From NCBI GenBank assembly GCA_947034885.2, contig OX344756.2, positions 23,171,489 through 23,235,488 of the forward strand: a stretch of 64,000 nucleotides of DNA, in the 5' to 3' direction. Shown in pieces: positions 54,328 through 64,000 of the stretch. Below the pieces are notes generated by a model, which saw nothing but the letters and a program-made list of their open reading frames with translations, was not told where the DNA came from and did not search any database. The DNA comes from Thuidium tamariscinum. Its lineage: Eukaryota > Streptophyta > Bryopsida > Hypnales > Thuidiaceae. Position 1 is the first letter of the stretch, and each line of letters starts with the position of its first letter. A program made the position numbers and the translations under genes.

Positions 54328-56995
54328 ATGGGTACTCAATATTCTTCCTACCTTAGAGCCAAAAATGGGGCACCACACATGTTGTGGCTATGTCAAAACA
54401 TGTAGCAACTTAGTTCTAAACTACAATTTCATTTATGATCTTCACCATACTTAATTCAATTTTAGTACTAAGGTGGGAATAGGGTTTTGTTTTTGTTTTT
54501 GGACAAATGGTTATGTGGCCTTTAATGTGTGTTTTTTGGTACTGTAGATGAGTAGTAAATCTCTTTGTAGCCTCCCACCATAGGCCAATATTGGAAGGGA
54601 GCGATGACCACTAGTGAGCCAAAGTAAGAAGTTGGCGATAAATTGCTAAAAAAAAAAACACGTTGGGGGCCTTCCTTTCAAGAAGGTTTGGAGTTGGGTG
54701 GGTCCTTAATTTGGGGGGCTTTCATTGAAGAAGGCCAATTTTGAGTATACAATTTTGAATATGTAATCTTTGTATGCAATTTTTGTATATATTGGCATTG
54801 CAAGACAAATAAAATGAGGTTTTAGAAGCATTTTTGGCAATGGTGTAGAGGGCTAAAATTTCAGTTTGGCATTTTTTAATACTTTTACCCTCATTCTTTT
54901 CTATAGGCTTGAAGATGCCTATTTTATTTTGAGAAAATTGGGCATTTAATTGCCTAATAAAAACATGGGTGGAAGCATCCAAAAACGTGAATATAAGCAA
55001 TTCAACTTAATTGGAGGAATCTTTTCTTAAAAGTTATATTTTGTAGTATTGGCAAGGAAAAATCATGAATATCAAAAAAATTAGATTTTTTGGATGTTGT
55101 ATGTAATTTCTATGACTTTTCAAAGTGTCTGCTTCCTAAACCATTGAAACTATCCCATAGGTGCACCCAAATTTGAACTCTACAAAAATCAACTGTCAAC
55201 AATTCCAACTTAGGTATGTGTTTTTTACATGTGTTAGCCAATCAAAATTAAACATTTGGAGGACATATTCACCAAAATCTAGGGACAAATCTAGGGACAC
55301 AATTGGATGATTTTAGAGCCCATCATTAGGAATAGGCATGGTAATGGGTACTCGAATGTTATGATCTTCACTTTTCAACAATGTTTTCATGATACACAAA
55401 TCACACATACTTGCAACCTCTACTAATGCTCCTAAAACTATACAATTGAAATTAATTTTAATCATTCCTCAAAATCTAACCCTTCTCAAAACACACTTTC
55501 ACTATTTTTGCATCATTTTTAGGGGCAATTCAAAATGTCCAAGCAATTTTACAGTCTTTTTCTATATTTAAATCAAAATAAAATATGAATTATAAAAACC
55601 CAACCAAGTCAAGCATAGTCCATTGAAAGGATTGGAGAGATTCAAGAGAAATGATGAAAAACTACCATTTTTTATTGCATTGCCCAAAATTAAAAACTAA
55701 AATTGTTTTTTTGAACTTCAACCATAGAAAAAGGATAGTAGATTACTATGTTGATGTGTTTAAGAAAATTACAATCCATTAGATTGCGTGGATTTAAAGA
55801 TTATAATGTTTGAAGGGTTTTTTTTATTTCATTTTAGTAAAATGGGATTAGTAGACTTTCAATCCTCTTGAAGAAAAATTATTGCTCTTGATGAATTTTG
55901 GCCTTTCTACCATTGAGTGCTAATTCTTGTTAGGTACACTTATGCAAAATTTTAGTAGAAAATATAAAGTCTACCTTACTAATCTATGTAGTGGATACAT
56001 AGCTATTTAGAGGTTGACTTCTAAAAGACCAACATGCTTGTAAGCCCAAAATTGCTTCAAAATACTTGTCTCCAAAGCAAGGTAAAAATCTTCATCAATA
56101 TTTATTTTTTAACAATTTCAACCATCAGATCTTTTGGTTAACTTCCTCAAGTACATTGTCTAAAAATTTTAGAATGAATACCTTCACCAATTGCAAGTTC
56201 AATAAGCTTAAGCTTCAAAATGTAGTGTTTTTAACCTTTCCAAAAGTCAAAGTTTTATTTTTTAGCATTTTTAGGGAAAAACAAGTATGTCCTATAACTT
56301 GTGCATTTTAGACAATATATTCTAAAATTAGTTCAAAACATATATAAATTTTTTTAACCAAATTTGGTTTCATATTAAAAAAAAATCAATTTTAAAGTGA
56401 AAGGTATTGCAAAATGAAAGATAAAACTAATATGCTAATAACTTTTGGAAGAAATTCTAATGGTAAAAATGTCTTAGTAAACAATTAGTATCTTTCACAT
56501 TAATTTTTATTCAAAAACTTTCAAAATTCAAGGCAAAAGATGATTTAATATGTTCTTTCTTCCTTTATTGTTTATGAATTAGAAAAACTCATAACTTTTA
56601 CCTCATTATTCAAAATTGAATGGTCTAATTTTTTATGGGTAGGTTTTTATTTATATAATTTTTAATAATTATTTTCTAAATTTTTAGAAAATACTTTTTG
56701 GTACCTAGTTTGACATTGAAATTGAGAAAAAGGTTCTAAATTTTGCAATATTTGTCAAAATGACATAAAATAAAGCTTTGTATGTAAATTATGATGAATA
56801 ACATCCATCCTACACAATTCATGCAGAAATTTTAATTATGAAATCCATAGAGCATGCCCGAGTTTTAAAAAAAACAAAGTGGGTTTCTTGGTCTTTTAAG
56901 AATTAGTTGATAGAGTTGAATAACTACAAGATTTATCCCTTGAATATTTATTGAATATTTATTGTTTGCAACAATTAGGGAGAATGGGTGGTTAG
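54328..56995. other. AT-rich stretch, no gene seen
   Basis: No coding, RNA or clear repeat signal that I can support. Confidence 0.55.
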
Positions 56996-57606
56996 AGCAT
57001 CCCAAGGTGCACCCCTCCAATTTTCTCAACCCCTTCAATTGAGAATTGTTTAGTTTAGAAGGGATGGCCATTTGTATCCCCAAGAGTACAAGTCACTAAA
57101 ATAAACTTCCAACCAATCACAAGTCAAATAACTTACAAAAGCAATAAGTACCCTATCTTTGATTATGGTGATTTCCTAATTCTACAAGAATATGTAGTGT
57201 ATAGAGGGGTTAGTGAGAACATCTCTTGCAGCCTTTCAATTATCCCAAAGCCCCTTATTTTTGGATGATAAGCAATCAATTATAGCATGTGTCAACATCT
57301 ACCTTCATAATGATACATCAAATAATCTACATTTGAAAGGGTCACTAACCCCTTGATCTACACGCTACATATTCTATTGGGATTAGCAAGTCACCATAAT
57401 CAAAGATAAGGTATTTATTGTTTTTACAACTTCTTTGACTTGTGATTGATTAGAAGTTTATTTTAGGGAGTTGTGTAATTTGAGAATTGGTTGGAAGTAT
57501 ATTTTAGCAAGTTGAATTGTTGTGGATACAAGTAGCCATCTATTCTAATGTGGACAAATCTCAATTGAAGGAGCTAAGAAAATTGGAGGGGTGCAAGAAA
57601 TGCTTT
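56996..57606. mobile_element. Fold-back element of about 610 bp
   Basis: Arms 56996-57215 and 57340-57606 are inverted copies. They share TGCACCCCTCCAATTTTCT at the outer edges and ATCTTTGATTATGGTGA further in. The unpaired centre is about 120 bases. Confidence 0.7.
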
Positions 57607-58275
57607 GACTCCTTCAAATATGAATTATTTGATGTTTCATTTTGAAAGTAGATGCTATAATGGAAGCACCCAAAACCATCCAAATAAGGAATTTAGCATA
57701 GTTGGAGGCAATTTTTTCTAAAAATAATATTTTTCTAGTACTAGCAAGTGAAAATCATGAGTATTAAAATCATGAGTATTTTTAGGCTGCAGTAGACATT
57801 AAAAATGCAGCCAAAATTCAAATTGCAATTAAACATTTGATTTTATGAATTTTTCCAAAATTCCAATTGGAGTGGAAACAAGAAGTGAGGATCTTCATTT
57901 TATTAGTTGGATTCAAATTCATAAAATATCATTTTCAAGGAGAAATTTCAAATTTATACAATTTCTCAAAATATACTAAAATAACAAATTCTGCCATCCG
58001 TTTTCTGTAATTACTTCTCAACCACATGAAAACAAACATTAGTTAGACTAAAAACTTAGTTGGACATTCTTTGTAATTCAACATGCAAGGGCATTGAAAA
58101 AAATATTGTTTAGCTTTTCTTTTGGCCCCCTGAAGTCATCCAAATGCCATAAAATGGCACTAGCATTGCTTAGGGTTTAAAATCTACGACCACAATTAGA
58201 TGAGTATAAGATCCTATGCAAGGGACAAGTGCAATATTGGGTGTTTCTCCCTTATAATTGATTGTCATCCAAAAA

Positions 58276-58606
58276 TTAAGGTAAGAGGTCCTATAATGGA
58301 CCATCTAAGGGCTGAAATAGAATTTCAGGGAGGTAAAACCTCTAAAAATATTTTTCAATAAATTTTCCTTGAAAAACAAGTAGAATTGACATCTAACCCA
58401 AGTTGTTTCATATTTTTATGAGCTTTTTTGAATTAGTTATCAAATTTTGAAGTTGAAAGGGCATAGGGCTGTTAAATGGTGCCCTAGCTACGATGTACAA
58501 CTATTGTACACTGCTGAAGGCTATGAAAAGCAACATGTACAACTACTGTACATTTAAGATAGGGCACCATTTTAGAACCTGCTCCATTTAAGAGCCTTCT
58601 ACCTTA
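58276..58606. mobile_element. TTAAGGTA-family MITE copy
   Basis: TTAAGGTAAGAGGTCC at 58276, the TAATGGACCATCTAAGGGCT segment, the GTGCCCTAGCT stem and a right end ...GGCCTTCTACCTTAG-like at about 58606. It is inverted relative to 32049-32381 and is the closest copy to it. Confidence 0.72.
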
Positions 58607-59238
58607 GAGGCTTTGGGGTAATTGAGGGCTGCAAAAGATGCTCTTAGTTTATAGCGAACTAGTGAGTACCCTCCAAAAAAATTGATTGAATTTTGCTCAA
58701 ACTTTTAAGAAAACGTTCCCTTCACAGTATTCGTGTAATAATAGTTTTTTTTTAATTTGACTTTTAAGACATTTTTTTAATCATGGTGTCCGGAGTACCC
58801 GGATTCCTTATGTGAAAAAATATTTGAATATAAAGAATGCATGATAATTATTGGTGAATTCAAAGCTACTGGACAAATGCCTCGATTGTGTCCCAAAAAC
58901 AAATCTCAGAAAAGAAAAAGCACCAGTTAATTTATTAGGTGAGCTCCAATTTTTTATTTTTTTATTTTTTATTTTTTATTTAATTTATTTTTTAAACAAA
59001 TGGACAATTTCCATTGATAAAGGAAACAGTACATCGAACTTCTTCTGCTCCAATTTCTTTTGGAACAAATGAAACGGTGAGCTCCGATTTTAAATATACA
59101 ATGTACTGAAAACTGACAACCAGGGTTTTGCCATTAATTAACAGGCCCCCTCTCTTCAAAAAATTGTGAGCCGTTGGATTGGGGGAAAAAATTGCACCCC
59201 CCCCCTTCAAAGAATTTTTTACAGCCGTTGGATCAAAT

Positions 59239-59400
59239 ACAAATGTATATATGGCAGAATATAAATACGGCAGAATACAAATACAAATACGACTGATATG
59301 TACATTTAAGAATACAAATACAAATACAAATACAAATATGTGTGATGTATAAACGGCTCAAATACAAATACGTCTGAATATGAATACAAATACAATTGGA
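59239..59400 (+). repeat. (AAATAC)n minisatellite
   Basis: AAATAC/GAATACAAATAC units are interrupted by a few non-repeat bases. The Ile/Tyr/Cys-rich minus-strand frame over it is an artefact. Flanks 59120-59230 and 59440-59640 carry C- or G-runs with poly-A/T, and are otherwise empty. Confidence 0.75.
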
Positions 59401-59640
59401 TGTGTACACAGGTGTACATTGGATTTGTCCCATACTGTTTGGAGTCCTCCCCCCCTCCAAAAATTACAAGAGGGGAGGGACAGGGGGGCTCTAAATTAAA
59501 AAAATTTAATTAAATTTTTTTTAATTCAACACCCCCTTCCAAAAAAATTTAAAATTTAATTAAAAAAAATTTGGGAGGGGGAAAGGGGGTGCTGAATTAA
59601 AAAAAATTTAATTAAATTAAAACAGTGAGCTCCGATTTTA

Positions 59641-62227
59641 AATATACAATAACTCCTTGATGTAATTAATAATTTCAAACTCCAATGAAGGAGGTGAGAG
59701 ACACCATGAAAAAGGGGGTCGACGTGGGGTCTCCCCATTTGTTCAAAAAGAAAAAAAAGAGGAAAAAGGGGGTCGACAGCTGAACAGATGATTGGCAAAT
59801 AGGGGTTTACCGGTACAGTGCCCCCCTAAAATGCGGTTCTGCCAAATGAGGATTCCAAAGAAAGACTCCAATTCATAACTGCACCGCCCCACCAGCCCCA
59901 ACCGCGGCATCTAAATGGCTTTGACTCACCAATCAGACTTTGACACAGCTTCAAATTTGCATTATTGGATACGCTGTACAAATACGCATTCTCTAGTGTC
60001 TTGGGAACCTCCACACCAGCCCTTTCTTTTTACTTTTTGAGAAAGTGCCACGATGGCGATCACTTCAAATTTGGTGAAGCATTGTACTTCTACATTCATC
60101 CATCTTTTTGATTGAAAAACACTCTTTCATCATATTCATACACTTTTTCATCCAAATTTGGTGACCTCATCCATATTTTAAAGAGAACTAGAAATTTTTT
60201 GGCGAATAAAGATTATTTTTATTAGGCAAAAAAAAGACATTTATTTTGAAATGGTGCAATCTGGCTCTATAATGCCAAAAAGAAAAGGGCTCTTCCACAC
60301 CTCCAAATTAAGTACTTATAAATTTTCACATGAGGAAGTTTGGGATACATTACATAATAGTTTAGTACACAAATAAGGTAAGAGGCTTAGAACTGCTCAT
60401 TTAAGGGCTGGTTTGCCTTTATCATGTATCTTTTTAGAGAACAATATTTTTTTGCTCATTTTTAAGTCGAAGAGAAATAAATGAAGAATCTTACACAAGT
60501 CGTTTCATAATTTTTGGAGAATTTATAAATTACTTATGAATTTTCAAGTGAAATCTAGCATAGAGCCCTACTTGTGATTCATAGGCCTTGGAAACCTGCA
60601 CATGCTTAGTTTTAAGAAAAATGTAATTTTGTTCAAAAACTAGCATTGCAACATGTAAAAAGTAATAGAGATGGTTTGTAAATGCGGCCCTTTCTAAAAC
60701 TCAGATGAATGCTTGAGTCAATCATTATTTCAGATTTTTTATCTTCTGTAAGATGTTAATTGGTCTACCAGTTCTTATTTTGAATAAAATCAATAGATAT
60801 CTATCCACTTAGTTAGGAAATAATCTATTGTGGCTCTTAAACCATCCATTGAAGAAGTATAAACAAAATCTTATTATGCTCTGATGTAATCAAGAGGCCA
60901 TTTCATAGACAGTTGAAAATGCCCGTATTGTTTTAAAGCCCTCTCCTATAGTGAAATTAGATTGCCCTCTCACTAATTTCTACATAATAAGGGAGCCAAC
61001 CCATTTTTTACCACTTAAGCAATTGAACATACGTGGAGGTGGATATGATTAGGGGAAAAATTTCTTGCTGTGTCGAAACAAATTTGAAAAGGTTTTCATT
61101 TTTCTTAAGAATTTTATTTCCCAAAATATAATTATCACGAATTTCTTAGGCAAAGATTCTATGCATCCAATATTGGTCAAATCCTATTTCCAACCAAGGG
61201 TTGCTTGTAAAATTAAGAGGACGTCGTGACTATGATAGAAAAATTGTAGCTTGAATTGAAAGTGCTTCATTGTCAAAACACCACCTTTCCAAGCAAGAAC
61301 TTATTTCCAATCATAATGTGTCATAACTAATTGGAAATAGATCACCCTACTTTGCCAAAATGAAAGGATCTCAAATGGGGGGCTTTCCATATACACTAGA
61401 GCTCATTGAGAAGATCTCTTCAATTTGTAAAAGGAATGTCATAGGAAGATTTAACTAAAAATAGTGTAAAAGATACAAATAACCAAACTCCATCAAACCA
61501 CATTTGGATGCTTCAAGAAATTTCATCCTATGTTTTTTCACAAACTCCAACTTCTAGTCCCTAATCATATACACCATGATTGGCTCTACTACATAAATAT
61601 TTACAATCATTGTATAACAATGCATTACTTTTGAGTTAACGTAGAACAACCTAATGCAAATAAATTACTTGATTCTGATGGTCATTTACATCAATCACCG
61701 ACCTATTACCTCAATCTTAGCTACCCTTTAGCATCATGACAATGCAATTGGGGAAGGAACACATCAATACAATGTAGTTTACATTTGACAAATAATTTCT
61801 CCATAGTATTTAAAGATAAAATTTTCTTGGTAATAGTGCATGTTAACTTAGGTGTTGTTGAGACTAGGACTCATGAATCTCCATGTATATATACAATAAA
61901 AATATCTTTAGATATATTTGTTGACTTTGATGGCTTTTAGAATAACTTTTTGGGGATAAAGCAACCTAATTTCACTATAACTTTGTAAAGTTTTTATATC
62001 CTCTACCTTTCTTTAAAACATCCTACTCATCACATCGAGCCTCCACCTATCCATTGGACTATTCATAAACTATTGTTAGATTTGAAATATTCTTTGCCAT
62101 CTATTGTAGAACTAAGGTAGTGAGTAAATGCTACCGAATGTTTTGTACATTTTTGAAATTTGGTAGTTCCATAAATATTTTAGTGGATTTGAAGACTGTC
62201 CAAATTCTAAATGCTAATAGATTTTTC
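59641..62227. other. AT-rich stretch, no gene seen
   Basis: Holds one fragment of the TTAAGGTA MITE family (about 60374-60560: AATAAGGTAAGAGGCTTAGA, CATTTAAGGGCTG). Nothing else I can support. Confidence 0.5.
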
Positions 62228-63163
62228 ATAATCTCTAAATTTCTACTATCTCCTTGGGAGATAAATTATATCTTAGGTAGGCTCCAATGGTCTAAATTTT
62301 TGTTATAATTTTATGAAACTTTATTTGAAGATAGAAAAATACATTAGCTTTTAAAGAATATAATCATATTTCAGTTGGTGCCTAGGAGCAAAAGTTATAC
62401 CACTGTAAGTTCAAAACAAGGATAGTTGAGCTATACAAAAAATCCCCTCCAAAACAAAACAAAATATTTCAAATTTTATATCACATTGAAAATTATTTTT
62501 GTCTATATAAAAAGATTTGATTTATTCAGTTTAGACTAGTGATGAGAAATCTATGGATGATCTTGTTTCTTCGGCAACCTAAGTATCTTCTTGCCAACTT
62601 AGAGGGCTTATTATTTAATACAATTTTTACAATCTTTCTAAGAAAATTTTGATAAGGTTTAGTTTTTTTAATTGAACAATCTCTCTATTGGAGTTATTGT
62701 GTTTCAATTCCATCTTACTTGTATTAATGATTTATTTTTTCCTTCAATCTTATATCTACTTCTATTTAACAATTCTTCGTGGAATAAAAATCTTGAAAGT
62801 ATTCATTAATTCATTAATTTCTCCTAGACCTTCAATTCAATTCTTCAAGATAAAAATATTTTAATTTAGTATTTGCAAAACAAAAGCTTTAAACTAAAGA
62901 AGATTGAAAGCTTTGAAGTTGTTTTGAATCTAAATAAGTATGGTGTAAGAAAATATTTTTATTTGCTAAAATCCCTAATATCTTGCAATCTATGTGGTCA
63001 GAGTTTTTGAAATTTCTTCCATTCATTTTCATATTAATATAACTCAAGATCATTTTATTAGATTTGCAAAAAGAAAACTTCTAATTATTTTCCTCTTTGT
63101 AACTGAAATGGTAGTTTTGAATGGAATTTGATGAAAAAAAGGCCTTGGGATTTTAGGAGTTAC
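62228..63163. mobile_element. Degenerate copy C of the 0.93-kb TTAA-flanked element
   Basis: Collinear with 8204-9136 over most of its length (CAGTTGGTGCCTAGGAGCAAAAGTTAT, GATCTTGTTTCTTCGGCAA and similar segments). It ends GGCCTTGGGATTTTAGGAGTTAC. The left end is too worn to place exactly. Confidence 0.55.
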
Positions 63164-64000
63164 ATCTAATATTAGTAAACATCTCAAAAAATTGAAAATT
63201 TTAGATTGATAGTTTATGCTGTAAAAATTTCATACAAATGTTGAAACTTACTCACATTTATATTGCATATCAATATTTATGTCATTTTCAAATATTCACT
63301 CAATATCCTATAAATTTTAAAAGTTGGGAGCACAAGTACTTATTCATGCTTGTTTCACTTTCCTCAAAGAAACTAACTTTTAAAGCACAAAATGTTCAAC
63401 TTCAATTAATTTCTCTTGAAACTTTGTGGTAGTTTCAAATAAAAGTGGGAAGCCAAATAATGCCAAAAATGTATGTAGATGGCATGGTAGATGGTGGAAT
63501 GAAAGAAAGATTGCTTTTGGAGCCTCTTAGATTATAACAAAATTTAACCAATTTAATAATAATTAGATACTATTCAAATTCAATTGAATTATAAACTTAA
63601 TTTAATAGTAACCATCTCAAAAGTAGAAGTCCATCTTCTTCTAATTGATTGAAATTAGGTTAAATGTAGCCTATTGAATATGCATTTGGATGAAATTTAG
63701 ACAAATGTAGAAAAATAGGTGGAAGATGGATTATATTTCACACTATTTCAAAAAATGAAAAAATAGCATTGACTTTAAATGTTTCACATCATTTCATCCT
63801 TAGGCAATATTCCATATCCATAAGTAGCTAAAAAGGTAGGTGTCATTCAATAAGAGGCTTGTTACTGTTGTATTTTAGTAGTAGTTTGAGCATTCTCATG
63901 CCAAATATATATAATTAAAATAAAATATAGATGAAATTCAATGTTTTAAAAATAGATCTCTAAAACATTCAACATTTTTTTAATTCAAAATGCTAAATTC
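63164..64000. other. AT-rich stretch, no gene seen
   Basis: No coding or repeat signal that I can support. Confidence 0.5.

Noticed and set aside
1-64000. tRNA, rRNA or microRNA genes
   Set aside because: I saw no cloverleaf with B-box, no rRNA segment, and the hairpins present are better explained as palindromic transposons.

Overview
The window looks like a repeat-dominated part of a land-plant nuclear genome. The evidence is a plant-type telomere word (TTTAGGG) in a short internal array, canonical GT-AG introns, plant-style TATA boxes, and plant-type Ty1-copia, hAT, CACTA and MULE transposons. It is strongly AT-rich outside a few GC-rich blocks. I cannot name the species. A large-genome land plant, possibly a non-flowering lineage, is only a guess. 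I see no intact host gene and no rRNA or tRNA gene. Almost everything readable belongs to transposons, nested in layers.

Left block (1-23.9 kb). The oldest readable layer is a GC-rich, signal-peptide-bearing host-like gene, of which only the 3' part remains (22565-23044), followed by four degenerate copies of its own 3' end. A Ty1-copia element lies against it (reverse transcriptase at 3373-3904, RNase H at 20822-21636, 3' LTR at 22033-22562). Two hAT-like transposons sit inside the copia element. Element 1 is represented only by its right part (1-3372). Element 2 is complete at 3905-20813: it is 16.9 kb, has TAGGGTTG/CAGGGTTG ends and is flanked by the 8-bp duplication CTTGCTAC. Element 2 carries a BED/DUF659/hAT-C transposase, a protein-kinase-like gene and a coiled-coil RING gene. 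A second member of the RING family is cargo of element 1. Each of these four genes has a TATA box directly beside its own GC-rich short-word array.

Middle (23.9-36.1 kb). A 6.6-kb non-autonomous CACTA element (23944-30520, target duplication ATG) has a palindromic CACTA-type MITE and a 0.93-kb TTAA-flanked element inside it. Several MITE families follow in otherwise gene-free sequence.

Right-centre (36.1-51.1 kb). This is a second giant element of 15.0 kb, with a 10-bp target duplication (TATTTCTATA). It encodes a MULE-type transposase (WRKY-GCM1-like zinc finger, DDE-like core, SWIM finger), a small acidic-tailed protein, a possible third gene start, and a ten-exon gene. The ten-exon gene joins a ParB-like domain (DGNHR motif) to a circularly permuted beta-class DNA methyltransferase-like region. 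Eight palindromic repeats centred on GGATCC, seven with the full core CTCGGATCCGAG, lie in its introns and nowhere else in the window. I regard this as the best candidate for an undescribed system: a transposon with its own ParB/methyltransferase-like protein and a set of parS-like palindromes.

Right end (51.1-64 kb). This is gene-free, AT-rich sequence with fold-back elements, MITEs and TTAA-type elements.

Most of the long coding regions carry one or two in-frame stops that a single C-to-T change would explain, with the frame otherwise largely preserved. The elements therefore look recently silenced and decaying rather than ancient.
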